Part shown: positions 53,527 through 64,000 of the stretch, in pieces
Layout of the letters: each line of letters begins with the position of its first letter
Position numbering within the stretch: the stretch's first letter is position 1
NCBI GenBank assembly: GCA_050084515.1
Contig: CM114272.1
Location: 25,668,001 to 25,732,000, forward strand
Reading direction: 5' to 3'
DNA: 64,000 bases
Source: Blasia pusilla
Lineage: Eukaryota; Marchantiophyta; Marchantiopsida; Blasiales
Position numbers and translations under genes: made by a program
The notes under the pieces: generated by a model
Told to the model about the DNA's origin: nothing
Databases searched by the model: none
What the model saw: the letters and a program-made list of their open reading frames with translations, nothing else

Positions 53527-54529
53527 TATCGCGCCCCTACTTTCCTTGAACGTCAATCTTTAGTGTTGCGGAAGCGTACGTTCAGTAGGTCACGAACTCA
53601 TCGCTGATCTGCACCCAAACACGCACTCTCGTTAGTCGGGTCTGGGCCAACCAGCGTTCCAACCCACCGAGTCCTCAACTCGGCGTCTCATCAAGCTCAA
53701 CCTTCCTTAGTTCCTAGTTTCCAAAACATGGCAAGTCCTTCAAGACTTGGAACAGACTTCCTGGTTAGTCCAAGGATCTGAAACGGCACTTGCGCGCCTA
53801 GCGATCCCAACTGTTCAACGGTCCTCGGTTGAGTTCCGAACCGAGACCCAAGTAATTGAGTCGCGGGGTGGAATCCAAGAGGGATGTCTAAAATCGCCTC
53901 AATGGACTTGGTGCAGGTTTTCCAACCCAACCCCCAAACTCGCGTTCCGTTCCATGCCCTTGAGCCACCCCGCGGCGCCAAAAGTGGGGTTTGGGTTCCA
54001 AGCACTCTCGGAGACCTCCCCCTTTACTAGTACTTCTGGGGTTCTCCAATAACCCCTCCCCTTTGGGAAAAGAGGGTCGGGCCCTTCATTGTGGCCCTCA
54101 ACCCGACTCCACTTACAGTCGTTTTCGGGTTGTATCTCGGCCGCTGCTTATGCGTTTTCAGCGATCTTTGGTGTGTTTGGACCGGCTCTCCATAAGCTTT
54201 CCAACGCACCCTTATTTGCTCCAAATGCATCTTGGCGCTAAAAGTTATGGCCATAAATATAGTCGGAAACTCTCAAACGCTAGCGGCGTTCCAAATCCGG
54301 ATCTTTCCTTTGGCAACCCACTTCCTAGACTCGACTTCTTTCAAGTCTCATTCCGCGTTTGGTCCAGGTTTCTCAATCGCGACCATAACATCTGAAACGC
54401 GACTCCTCGCTCGCGTCTCGTCTCTTGTCTCCTCTTTGAGACAACTCCAACGCGCAAACCATCTTAGCGTGAGCCCGCTAATGTTCCGATGTTCCGCTTG
54501 GCACTTGTTTGGTCATGAGGGTCGCGACA
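53527..54529. repeat. Solo LTR, family B, inserted in gypsy gag (1,003 bp)
   Basis: Plus-strand ends are TATCGCGCCCC and GGGTCGCGACA. Flanks GCAGT (53,522-53,526) and GCGGT (54,530-54,534) form a 5-bp target duplication with one mismatch. It is the inverted partner of the solo LTR at 5,044-5,983. Removing it and one flank rejoins gag. It is therefore younger than the gypsy element. Confidence 0.85.
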
Positions 54530-54692
54530 GCGGTCCTCTACCCCGGTCGTCCATCTCGTACGCCCAACTGGTAGGACCACTCACAATGTGTGGCGATGTG
54601 CTCACAAACTCCTCTACACCCTCCCCCTCATCTGACGATGACACAGAAGGAGGTCGAGGTGGTCCTTGAAGTGAAGACCCTCGGAACCTCAT
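54530..54692 (-). pseudogene. Gypsy gag, N-terminal end
   Basis: On the far side of the solo LTR the minus strand opens with MRFRGSSLQGPPRPPSVSSS and reads SDEGEGVEEFVSTSPHIV up to the LTR edge, where the gag text at 53,526 continues. The acidic, Pro/Ser-rich start is usual for plant gypsy gag proteins. The start codon at 54,692 is the first in-frame ATG after the leader. Confidence 0.6.
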
Positions 54693-56434
54693 GCCACTCC
54701 GCGTAAAACCTCTAGAGCGACTCTCGGGTTCACCACCTCGCCTCTCAAAGTCCGGAACGGACGCCGTGATGACCCTCGTGCCCTTCTCAACCGATCACTC
54801 TTGCCTCGTGAGTAATCCCTCAATCACTCATCCCAAACATGCGGCACTCGATCTACACTCTCCCTCCCCGAGACATGTAACGTGCGGCAATAAGCGACGT
54901 GGTGCGGCAAATCGACCAGGCTATCATCTCATCGACAACCTACCCTCAACTGCGGACATCCCACATAGGTCTATGTCCCCTAAACCACATACATAAATGA
55001 TGCTCTCAACATCCACACACCCAATATCCCCAAATAAACTACCCAAATCCCTGAATCCCTCACACATGCAGGGTAAAGGACCAGAATGGGTAACCTAAAC
55101 ACATGTCAATGTCGCTCCTCAGCAACTGCAAATCTCAACCCCAACTCGGTCGTGGAGACAACTTCTCCAATCAGCAAGTCATACTCCTCCCGTCCTGACA
55201 TTGCTCAAAACTCCTCGATAGACGGTGCGGTTCCAGCGGAACAGTGCGGCGTTGCCAGCGGCACGAAATGGCTATGAACGGCACGGCCCTTGATGATGGG
55301 ATGCGGCACTCGGCCACATACCCTCCTCAATCAACAATAAACCCACACTCTGCTCCACAATGTCGGAGCGGCTCCGCGATCAAGACGGTGCGGTGCGGCC
55401 ACGAGCGGCACAGCACGGCAATCGGCGGCGCGTTGCGGCTATGGGCGTCACGACACGGAACTGGATCGTCGTTGAGCGGCTACCAATCACAACATACCAG
55501 CAGGAAATCAAAACTCAAACACTATAATAGGAGGTCATATGCCATCACAGGTTGATGACGGTGGCGGCCAAAACAAAGTACGTGATGGCGACGTAAGTCC
55601 GAGAATCAACGAACGTTGTGGAAGACCCTCCACTCCGTAACGGCGGCAATGGCAACCAAGGGTGGACAACGGATGGTGGACCATTGACGATGACGGTTGA
55701 CCGTTGATGGTGACGGACGAACGGTGACGGTGACGCTTGACCGTCGATGGTGACGCTTGACCGTTGACGATGACGATTGACTGTCGACGGTGAAAGTTGA
55801 CCGTTGATGGTGACTATGATAGTGACGGCCGCCGCCGGTGTGGCGGCTGGTTTAGGGTTTACACAATTTAACCCTAAAAATTGCCTAGTAATGGCAGTTT
55901 TGCAAGATTGACCATAACTTTTTGCTTGTAACTCCAAATTGCACATTGTTTTTGCACAGCGTGCACATCTTTGCGATCTACGTTAGCATCAAAAATATTT
56001 TGAAATCTAACATTCCAGTAAAAACTTATGGGGATTGTTGTAAAGCCCAATGTCTCTTTCTTCTACCCAATATTCGGCAGCGCTTCCGCGCTGATTCCTC
56101 CCAACAAAAATGTAAAACCTGTAAAAATGCAAATCAGCAAGCGACAATGTGCTCCCAAAAGCACCGGCATGGGGCAACCTGCCCCCATACTCAATCCCTA
56201 TCAGAAATTGGGCAGCGCTTCCGCGCGCCACTCTTCCACACGAAAAATCGGCAAATACAAAGAACAATCCAAGCAACCCTTGCTCCGATGAGCACTCCCA
56301 TGAGCCATATAATGGGAAACACGGTCCCCAACCTGCAAAAACAGCGAGTGACCAGCGAGCTCCCCCATGAAGCTCTCTCACTCTCTCACTCTCTCATTCT
56401 CGCATTCTCTCTTTCTCTCATTCTCTCTTTGTAA
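54693..56434 (-). other. Gypsy 5' leader region
   Basis: A long untranslated leader of about 1.7 kb or part of the 5' LTR. It holds a GTTGACCGT-type minisatellite (55,650-55,820), GTGCCGC/GCCGCACC words around 54,850-55,440 and a repeated GGCAGCGCTTCCGCGC block at 56,080 and 56,210. I cannot identify a primer-binding site. Open frames here have no motif. Confidence 0.45.
55650..55820. repeat. About 21-bp minisatellite in gypsy leader
   Basis: Seven to eight degenerate units of TTGACCGTCGATGGTGACGC follow in tandem, with variants TTGACCGTTGACGATGACGA and TTGACTGTCGACGGTGAAAG. Each is CG-rich: the period is about 21 bp and most units have two CG dinucleotides. Confidence 0.75.
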
Positions 56435-56937
56435 AGTAAGATCCAATCTCTCTCTACACAATCTCACACCATAGCTCTCAAAGGTGTGCACTCTCTCTCA
56501 TGTCAAACCAAACCCACTCTCCTAATGAGAGGCTTGGGTTACACTTACAAGGCAAGGGACCATAGCTCCGCCGCCTCATGCCAAGAGGTTCAACAAAGAG
56601 AGAATGAGCTCTCAAGCTCTCTCTCCTTGGGATATATACCCCTCCCCTCTCCCAAGCTCTCTCCATGGTAACCTATTCTCCCAAGTCACCTCTTTGGCTC
56701 TTGACCTCATGTAGGAGGTCAAGAGCCACTTACCAAAAATATAAAGTGGATCATATACTCAAAATGGTACTTACCTAAAATAGTAAGTTCCTCAATATGG
56801 CTCCAAATGAGCCAAAACGAAGGGAAAACCTGCTCTCTCAGGTTTCCCGAGGCCTCAGCAGGTCATCTTCGACCTCCTAGGCCTGTCCTCCACTACTCTT
56901 GATGACGCTCTACTAGATCTCACCGATCTATCCTAAA
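56435..56937 (-). repeat. LTR-like right end of the gypsy element (family A)
   Basis: About 500 bp closely matches 4,517-5,030 of the family A solo LTR. Read on the minus strand it begins TTAGGATAGATCGG and carries GGGTATATATCCC, a good TATA element, and ends TTGGATCTTACTTTA. The last 115 bp of the family A LTR are not found here; sequence diverges into GAGAGAATGAGAG text. I interpret it as the gypsy 5' LTR with a different or replaced U5. Confidence 0.6.
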
Positions 56938-56963
56938 GGACGTGGCAGACCCCTTCCTAGGTC

Positions 56964-57776
56964 TTAAACAACCATTCTTCTCGTCCTAATATAATATTTT
57001 ATAAGATGACCTAGCTTACCAAAATAAAAGCATTTGAAGGCTTTATTTGGAAATTTCTTCTTGATATTTGAACTATAATCTTGATTTCTATCTTTCTTTA
57101 CATTGGTAGTAAATGGTGCATCAATTCCCTCTCTTGCTTTGAAGCGCATTTCTTCTTCTACCAACATTGTACTAAATTGTTCAAAAGTAAGCGGCATGGG
57201 TTTTACTTGAGTATTCAATACAGTCACTAAACTTTCCTACCTTGGTGGAAAAATCCTTATGCATCAACGTACCAAATCTTTGCTAGAATTTGAAATTCCT
57301 ACGTACGCCATCTGATCTTGAAGAATTTTTATCCTCGTCAAAAAGTGCTCTACGCTTTCTCCTTCTAAAAACTTCTGAGACGTAATCTCATTCTCCAAAT
57401 TCTGAATGTGAGTCTCATTCCTAGTTTCATACTGGTTCTTCATAATGTTCCACGCCTCAACAACAGTGGCCGTCTGTTGAATGAGAGTCATGACAGAATC
57501 ACTTACATTCATAACAATAGCATATAGAGCATCATTGTTTCTTTGTTTCGACGCCATCAATACAACAGGATCGATATCACCATATGAAGATGAACATGAA
57601 CATGGAGAACTCAAAGTAGCTTGTGGATTCAAATTGACCCTTATGGCCGTTTTCCAGATCTCAAGTGATTCGAGGACAATTCTCATTTTGAACTTCCACA
57701 ATATATAGTTAGACCCATCTAACTTCCCTTCACCTAGCAGAGGAGGGCGAGCACAAACTGAAAAAGAAGTACCCAT
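56964..57776 (-). pseudogene. Copia element 1 gag
   Basis: Capsid precursor. It starts near MGTSFSVCARPPLLGEGKLD and has GSNYILWKFKMRIVLESLEI, VEAWNIMKNQYETRNETHIQ and VEHFLTRIKILQDQM, the usual UBN2/copia gag blocks. After an in-frame stop (about 57,264) it resumes with FEQFSTMLVEEEMRFKAREG and ends in a knuckle-like CFYFGKLGHLIKYY in which Cys positions are lost. The gypsy element begins right after it. Confidence 0.85.
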
Positions 57777-57830
57777 CTCTCATGAAATTGCGCAAACATA
57801 GTAGATCGCTAGATACAAATTATTGGAAAA

Positions 57831-57848
57831 CCTATACCTCTAATACCA
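57831..57848 (-). other. Copia element 1 primer-binding site
   Basis: On the minus strand TGGTATTAGAGGTATAGG follows the 5' LTR directly. It is complementary to the initiator-tRNA 3' end with few changes and fixes both the orientation of the element and the LTR boundary. Confidence 0.85.
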
Positions 57849-58303
57849 TGTGAGAAAACATAATGTGATGAAACCACTGAAATATGTTACAAATCGTGGA
57901 GATACAAAGTGGCCTAGTCCGTCCATGCGCTCACACAAGAGCTTCGATGGAACCTAAACATAGAGATAACTCAACAAACGGGAATACGCTACCGCTGCCG
58001 CTCTCGACTATTTCACTAATGAGGAAACTGGGGTTTTTTTACCTATTTTTTAAACGAAGAAAAATAGGTTAAAACCCTAAACCTAAACCTAAACCCGGGC
58101 GTCGTCTTGGCATACCATATTACCATGGGCATAACGATATAGGGTTAGATAATTCTAGTAACGCTACTCCAAAACTATCTACATCATATTACCTATGACT
58201 CCTTCGACATTTGAGTCTGAAACCATCAATCTAGGCTTCTCCTCGTATAAGGGGGACGATCAGATTAATGGTGTTGAGAGAAGTGGATGTTGAGAATTCA
58301 ACA
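57849..58303 (-). repeat. Copia element 1, 5' LTR (455 bp)
   Basis: Pairs with 39,324-39,699. It is longer because of an extra stretch around 58,070-58,140 that begins with CCTAAACCTAAACCTAAACC, a telomere-like repeat. Ends are TGTGAGAAAACA and GAGAATTCAACA on the plus strand. Confidence 0.85.
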
Positions 58304-61300
58304 TATTTCCCCTAATTACTTCAACTCTATCTCCCAATAAACTTTCTATATTCATGAGTTCGATTTGATACTTGGTTTTATAACATGTATATTGGTGATT
58401 TTCTTTTAATGTTCTATTATCTCTTATTCTTCTTCATGTGATCTCTAATCATAGCTTTGATTTGTGTCTAATTTTTTTCTATCTAAGTTTGGTCTCGATA
58501 GGATCCACCATTTTTCCTTATGGATCTTATCATTATTTTACTTCTTTCTCATATTTCTTTATTTTTCCTCTTATCTTGAACTTCCTTGAATATTCTTATT
58601 CTATTCAATTCTATTTCCATGGATTCTTCAACCTCAAGCCTTCAATAGTAACCTCTACGTCTGGTTCTTGTGATTGTTCATGTTCTCCTCTTCATCCTAT
58701 ATTGCATCTCTATCCTCCTCATGATAATACACCCATAATATTCTCTTTATTCCTTCCCTTTCCTTCTCTCATTCCCTCCTCCAATTTTACCTCCAATCAT
58801 ATTATAAATCCATATATTATTGCATAACCCCACATCTTTGCAATATTTACATACTTCATTTAAATCCTCACTTCCGACTCCTATCTTTTATGATCTTATC
58901 TCTTCTACTTCCATTTTTAGACTCTACATGGATATTCATATTGCCCTTCAATCCATCACCCAAAAAGCCTTTCTTTTATGATTAAAAATTTTGGATGCAT
59001 GATCCTACAAGATTAAAGGTTGGTAGTTTTCATTACTCTTTCCCCATTGAGTTTTAGTTCTTTCTCCAAAAGAAGTATTATGAAAACCTTATGGAAAATT
59101 CAACACTTTACAACAATGAATTGGAAGTTCAATATACAACCTCTTTGATGTAGCTTACTCTTGGTTTAAGTTGGTGATTTTAAGCTTGACACTCTTAGAA
59201 AGTCTTCACTATCCTTCAAGGGAAGATTTATCATCTTTTATGTAAGAGTATACAATGGATATGGACATGAACCTTGAAGACATATTAGAACTTACTTTCA
59301 AATTCCTCAACTATCAATTTGTGGGCTATCATGCAAGGTTTGTTTGTATCTTTGAGCTTTCTCTATTCTAGAAAGAATCTATAAGTGAACCTTTTCTGGT
59401 CATATTATGTTTGTGGACATGTTTTGATAAATCATCTACCTTATTATATCCTCAAGTTATCACAATAACTATGTGCTTGTAATTTATTGATTATAGATGG
59501 ACAATATTTTGGATAAATCAAATATTTTTTGAAAAATTCCGAATATTTGATCTTGAACTTTCCATCGGACACCCCATTGTTGATATGATCCTTTTTTGCC
59601 TAAGTGGAAATATTAAACCTAAAAATTCTGATTTTTCTTTTCAAAAAGTTACGGAAATTTCCATACTCAATATTTGATCTCAAATATTTTGATAAATCTT
59701 ATATATGGATAAGCTTCATTCTATTGTTCTCCCTTTGGCTATTAGGAAGGTATTATATTTCTTGGTTAGGAAACCCATTTTCCTATAGTTTTGTATACAT
59801 TTGAAACATGAATTCTTTTCTCATAAATATGGAGTGGCTAATCATGATGGCTATTGGATTCGCTCCACACTTGATTGGCTAGCAATACAAGTTGATGTGG
59901 CTAATTCCTTTGATTAAAAATTTTTTTGATCATAAGGAAAGACTTCCACCTCGAAGGAGCTAAACTTTCAAGTCTTACTCCATTTGTGTAGTCCTTCCAT
60001 GCTTATGGTATGTCCATCATATTTTCGCGTCATGCCAATTTAGGAGAATATACACACTATTCTCTCATCAACATTAGGCAGATGTCAAGGTCATCCTATG
60101 GATGGCCCACTGTTGTGCGCATACACATCTTTGGTCACATCTACACACCACACAACACCGATCTTCCCAACACACCGGTCGATCCACTCATGAACGAAAT
60201 CATAGTAAAAAAGGCTCACCCGACCTAAAACTCCACTCTTTAATCTACTTCGACATATTGAGCCTCGTCCATCCTCCCCCATGAGGGAATCTGGATGCTA
60301 GCACCCTACACACACAAGCAAGAGAGGTGCTCCAACGGCCCAACATGAGAAAGACGGCTTAAGAAAGCCATATCCCTCCCTTATATAGCCTTAGGAAGAG
60401 CCAAAAGGCTCTTTTCCTAAAATTTAGCCACCCCCTCGTAACCTATGTGCATAGATTACTAGGAATACCTTGATCTGCTCAAAAAGTCACATGGTTGTCA
60501 CAAACCAAAATAATGAATTCGTAAAAAATGGCGTTCTTGACACAACAGACCTGACGTCAACTTCATCAAACATCTCAAGACGAAGCGATATCCAACAGTC
60601 CGTTGACTCGCTATGTCATCGATGCGGTAGAACTCTACGTGTCGGTAAACTAAGATATGACATCACTTTCTTCCATTGAACGCTTTTGTGTATTTCAAGC
60701 TTAACTCAAGCATTTCTAATTTTTTGTTTTCCCTTCTTAGTCTATTTCTAATAACATCCACAATATAAATCTCTCTTTTCATGTGGTTCTAACTAATACC
60801 CAATTTTTAGAGCAGCTCTTTTTCTTGACTCTCCAAGTCCAACTTGGTAGATGCTCGTGTTCTTAAGACTTTTACTCGATAATTATCCCCCAACAACTTT
60901 TGATTTTACTATCTTTATCCAAAGTGTACCAGCTCTTCGTATCCCATATAGCTCTATAGACTATATATCCAAGTTTTTTGGATAAGCCCTTTTGAAGTAT
61001 ATAGAATAGAACCATATGTCATCTCATCTACAAGATCCTCAAGTTATTTATTGGATTCTCTCCCGATGTTTTCTTCATCTTCATTCCTATCTTCTTTGCA
61101 TTGGTCTCCTCATTTCTTTCGACACTCTATCATGACAATATTGGGTCATCATATCAATACAAGTGCTTTTAATGAAGATAATGGTAATGGCAAGCGACGA
61201 CCTGGTCTATTTATTTTGGGAGTGTGGGACTTTCCTCCATAGTTACAACTGCACCGACTACATTGTATAGGGATTATGCTTAGGTTGCCCGTGTCATGAC

Positions 61301-61400
61301 TTCAAGGTTTCAACAAGAAGATGCCAATATCTTCATGGATCATGCAACCCTTATTGAAGAGGGTATTATGCACACATATCGCACTACACAATCTATATTG
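58304..61400 (+). mobile_element. Decayed non-LTR retroelement, copy B (right part)
   Basis: Continues the element split by copia 1. By-eye parallels to copy A: TTTATGATCTTATC (58,898) with 2,597; TATGGATATGGACATGAACC (59,254) with the DYTIYLDLEPHLE coding stretch near 3,510; AATATGGAGTGGCTAATCATG (59,825) with 4,203; AGATGTCAAGGTCATCC (60,081) with the RQGDP motif at 6,030; and GATCCTCAAGTTATTTATTGG (61,033) with 6,419. Nearly every frame is broken. It is interrupted at 60,111-60,662 by an LTR-like block. Confidence 0.6.
60111..60662. repeat. Possible solo LTR inside copy B
   Basis: The block starts TGTTGTGCGCATACACATC, nearly the same as the first 19 bases of the family A solo LTR at 4,401, and interrupts the RT at almost the same place. 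It contains CCTTATATAGCC, a TATA-like element on either strand, and seems to end TATGACA. No target duplication is evident (CCCAC versus TCACT). The interior does not obviously match family A. Confidence 0.4.
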
Positions 61401-62570
61401 TTATTAGAAAAAAAACATCCTGGCAACAGACATCTCCCAATTTGGCACAAGTCCTCTTGAGTGATCTCCTACTATGACACTTATCCCATCTAATTAGTTA
61501 ATCATCTCTAACTAAGTCAAAGCAAAAGAGTGTACCCATGATGCTCATCATTAGCCTATGCATAGCTCCTGCATCCACATTTACGATCATCATCTATACA
61601 ACTCAAAAGATGTAAATCATAATCATACTTGACATCTAAAATATACAATCTTATCCATTATACCCTTCGCAATAAATCACAAAATAAAGACGACATTCAT
61701 TTTACTATGACAATTTGTAGTGCCCAACTTCTAGTTGTCTAAATATATAGAGTAGCATCATATGTTCCATATGTAACCTCGTTTATTTACCCGGCAATGA
61801 AAGCATTTGGATGAAGAAGTGTCCCTTTTCTTACTCAAATTAAAACACGGTCTTCATCCTCTTAAGAATAATCAACTTATCTATAAGTCTCACCAAAAAA
61901 TTTTGAGCTGTCCCTCGGTATTAATGACAATATGTATTCTCAGTAGATCATCATCTGCAAGTACTAGTTTAGATACATTACCCAAAAAGTTTAGACCACC
62001 AATTTCAATCCTCCTTCACAATTGGTAATATATGCTTCAGAAATTCAAATTTATACTTCACCGAATTTCATTGGATCTGATACTACAGTTTTCATTTTTA
62101 CTTTTAATTTCTATAGGATCCTGTTTTGCAGTCATTGTGTCCTTCGCCTTAAGTTTGCTTACATAATAAGATGAACCCTACTTAGGTTTCGCCATACTTT
62201 TTCAAGAGTTCACTCCAATCTTCACCACTTCCAGGGTTTCTAATACCACTTCCGTGGTTTCCTGGAACCCAGCAAACTTCTTACCCTCTGACAGATGCAT
62301 TCCTCTGGTGTGTAGCTCCAATAGATCATCGTGGCAACTAAACTATTATCGGGACTTCAAAATAGGCACAAGAAGCGCGCCTGAAGTTAACTGTTGAATC
62401 CAACACTAAATCATTTGATATATTTGTGGCAATATCCTAGTTCACCTATTGTACAGGAATTTCACGAAGTTATTGGAGTAAGTTCCTACAAAAGGGAAAA
62501 GCACAGGACTCTCTGCTGCACGTCTTCACTGCAAGTCATTCCAGAATTTCACTTTTTAAGGAGGCAGACC
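61401..62570. other. Intergenic, AT-rich, faint retroelement traces
   Basis: No gene recognised. Minus-strand text near 61,795-61,850 reads KKGHFFIQ-like after a broken Cys, reminiscent of a retroviral knuckle, but too decayed to call. The stretch 62,571-62,898 immediately right of it is the likely 3' untranslated region of the prolyl hydroxylase. Confidence 0.35.
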
Positions 62571-62898
62571 TTATAAACTTCCAGGAGTAGTAATATGAAA
62601 AATCAATTTCTTGACATATGGAAACCGCAATAAATATTTCATGAAGAAAACATCCCCAAGTCGACCGATGATGGGACGTTGCGGAAACCTCTGGAAACAG
62701 AATTTGTACACAGGAGTATTAAACAAGTGTTCGCACACAGTGCTCACTCCACCTTCTGTTAGTTTCAACGCCGGACCGAACATAATTTTAGAGAGGGCTC
62801 CTTCAAGCTATAGTGTAGATAAGATCTCCATCCAGTGCACGTCCCACCCACTGAGACACATGTCCATACCTCGTTTCTTCATAACCAAACCTCTGCAC

Positions 62899-63795
62899 CT
62901 AGCAGACTTTGCATGCTTTTCGGCATGATCCTGGTTGAGACGCTGTTCCTACCATATACGTTGGATTCTTCTCACATTCACCATAAGCAGCCCACTCACC
63001 ACAAAGATCTGCTTCATCTACACAATCAGTAACTGAGCGTATTGGCTTATCAAATGATCCTACATGTATCCACTTCGTGGCTGACCATTTCTCGCCCTCA
63101 ATAACTGGACAGCCGGCATGGAGACTAGTCTCATCCGGGGACCCATCTGGGTGCAGGCTGTAAAAGAGAAGTGCGTCTCCCTTCTTTGGTTTCACTGCAC
63201 AATAAGTCGCTTTGTTACAACTCTTCAGACATTCTAATGAAAGTGCCCAACAATATCTCTTAGTTTTAGCAAACTGACAGCATTCAAGGTCATCATCCTA
63301 TAACACTTAGAATAAAGGTTATCATAACACTCAGTCTAGTAGGTTTAAAATACCCAATCCTTGTTGCTCTCCTGTTTCTACAATTACAGTTCTCAAAAGA
63401 CTACAAAGGAGGTGTTAGCCAACAAATAGATACAGACCTCCGATTCCTTTCTTGCCACACTCTGACCAGGAATCATCTTTAAATTGTTTCTCCTGCAACA
63501 TCACAACATCAACCTATACAAGTAAGTAGAAATTTTCCAAGACAGTTACAATCTGGGGATAAGGCCTTTTCTTGCCAAAAGAAATGGACATAGTTGAATG
63601 TTTAGTGGTTTCTCCAAACCTCGGATGTAGGGAACACAGTCTCTCCACCCTTGATGACATCAGATAAGTACATTAGCACTGTGGCAACTCGATGTCCACC
63701 AAGTGCCTGGTTATACTTGTCTTGAAAGTAGTCAAAATGAGGTTCGTATTTCTGTCCATATTCATATTTCAGGACTTGAATGGCTTCACCGTTTT
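62899..63795 (-). CDS. Prolyl 4-hydroxylase with ShKT domain (3' exons, partial)
   Basis: A 2-oxoglutarate/Fe(II) enzyme that hydroxylates proline in cell-wall glycoproteins in the plant ER/Golgi. Exons on the minus strand: 63,795-63,620, 63,492-63,438 and 63,194-62,899, all joined in phase with GT/AG borders. The first has ENGEAIQVLKYEYGQKYEPH and HFDYFQ, the iron-binding H-x-D, then GGHRVATVLMYLSD and GGETVFP. The second has DDSWSECGKKG. The third has VKPKKGDALLFYS, HAGCPVIEGEKWSATKWIHV with the distal His and the oxoglutarate-binding Lys, then a C-terminal ShKT domain with six Cys (CVDEADLCGEW, CRKACKVC). The transmembrane N-terminus and first exons lie beyond the right edge. No defects are seen. 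Confidence 0.93.
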
Positions 63796-64000
63796 CTGCA
63801 CAAACCCATTATAAAACAAGACACAAGTTATTCTTGGGTGGCACAGTCTTCTCTATCTATGTTCTTTTCACACTTATCTTCCAAGAAACCTAGAGATAAC
63901 TTGAGCACTGAGAGTACTTAAATCAGATCAGGGACTGATGTGACATTAGGGCAGAACCTTGCTTATAGCTCTGGTTCCAGAGTCTAGCATTTGGAATGAT
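63796..64000 (-). other. Intron of the prolyl 4-hydroxylase gene
   Basis: The minus strand ends in GGGTTTGTGCAG before the exon at 63,795. The remaining 200 bases show no further exon that fits the family, so the upstream exons are outside the window. Confidence 0.6.

Larger units (their letters stand above)
46487..56937 (-). mobile_element. Ty3/gypsy element encoding a DNA methyltransferase
   Basis: A minus-strand gypsy element. In reading order: LTR-like end (56,937-56,435), long leader (56,434-54,693), gag (split by a solo LTR), aspartic protease (52,302-51,193), cytosine-5 methyltransferase (about 50,820-49,925), RT (49,585-48,572), RNase H (48,505-48,008), integrase (about 47,860-46,487). 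Integrase after RNase H is the gypsy order. No 3' LTR was found at the left end, so the element is 3' truncated. Single-base frameshifts and several stops make it inactive. It is inserted in copia element 1, with a sharp right edge beside that element's gag. Confidence 0.85.
39324..58303 (-). mobile_element. Copia element 1 (minus strand), host to nested insertions
   Basis: LTRs at 39,324-39,699 (3') and 57,849-58,303 (5') share ends TGTGAGAAAA and, reversed, CTCTCTCAACACC. A 5-bp flank CATTT (39,319-39,323) faces TATTT (58,304-58,308), a target duplication with one mismatch. The primer site TGGTATTAGAGGTATAGG (initiator-tRNA type) abuts the 5' LTR and a polypurine tract GAGGGGGGA abuts the 3' LTR. 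Remaining coding parts are gag (56,964-57,776) and RT/RNase H (39,968-40,658). Integrase and the start of RT are missing, replaced by copia element 2 and the gypsy element. About 19 kb in its present state. Confidence 0.85.

Noticed and set aside
53991-54395. An open frame shared by the two family B solo LTRs (also 5,179-5,511 on the other strand)
   Set aside because: The similarity is explained by LTR homology; the frame carries no protein motif and crosses LTR regulatory sequence.
53527-54529. Reading this LTR as the 5' LTR of the gypsy element
   Set aside because: It has its own target duplication (GCAGT/GCGGT) and gag text continues on both sides, so it is a later insertion.

Overview
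The window is nuclear DNA of a streptophyte plant. It holds an intron-containing ATG18/BCAS3-type autophagy gene, a prolyl 4-hydroxylase with a C-terminal ShKT domain, CROWDED NUCLEI (CRWN/NMCP1)-type coiled-coil exons, a plant-type telobox, and copia elements with plant initiator-tRNA primer sites. The mix of element families (a bryophyte/fern-like non-LTR reverse transcriptase, a Ty3 element carrying a DNA methyltransferase, a large MULE) makes me lean to a non-flowering land plant or a charophyte relative. The species cannot be fixed from sequence alone. Host genes take up only about 8 kb; the rest is accessory DNA, most of it nested and decayed.

Layout. 1-14 kb: a decayed non-LTR retroelement (about 1.3-6.7 kb) broken by two adjacent solo LTRs, then unrecognised sequence with a duplicated repeat at 8.8-9.8 kb. 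14,142-25,348: a complete-looking 11.2-kb Mutator-like element (MULE) with 73-bp terminal inverted repeats (69/73 matching). Its minus strand carries the transposase and a second, transposon-associated gene. Its plus strand carries a captured fragment of a CRWN nuclear-lamina gene with an intron kept. TAGCCGCC-type repeats are scattered through it. 25.3-28.7 kb: gene-upstream DNA with a telobox. 28,672-35,469: the ATG18g/h-like (BCAS3-domain) gene. 35.5-38.5 kb: intergenic.

38.5-61.4 kb: a nest. A second copy of the old non-LTR element was split by a minus-strand copia element (39,324-58,303, 5-bp target duplication with one mismatch). That copia was in turn invaded by a plus-strand copia (40,659-46,124, perfect TTGAT duplication) and by a minus-strand Ty3/gypsy element (about 46.5-56.9 kb). 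The gypsy gag was later hit by a solo LTR (53,527-54,529). 62.9-63.8 kb: the 3' exons of the prolyl 4-hydroxylase on the minus strand, running off the right edge.

The main discovery is in the gypsy element. Between its aspartic protease and its reverse transcriptase, on the same strand, lies a cytosine-5 DNA methyltransferase domain with motifs I, IV, VI, VIII, IX and X in canonical order. Motif I is DNMT3-like. Retrotransposon-borne methyltransferases are known from dinoflagellates and charophyte algae; this copy, with two single-base frameshifts, looks like a relative or a new case. Nearly all in-frame stops in the decayed elements lie where a single C-to-T or G-to-A change would explain them, as expected of heavily methylated repeats.
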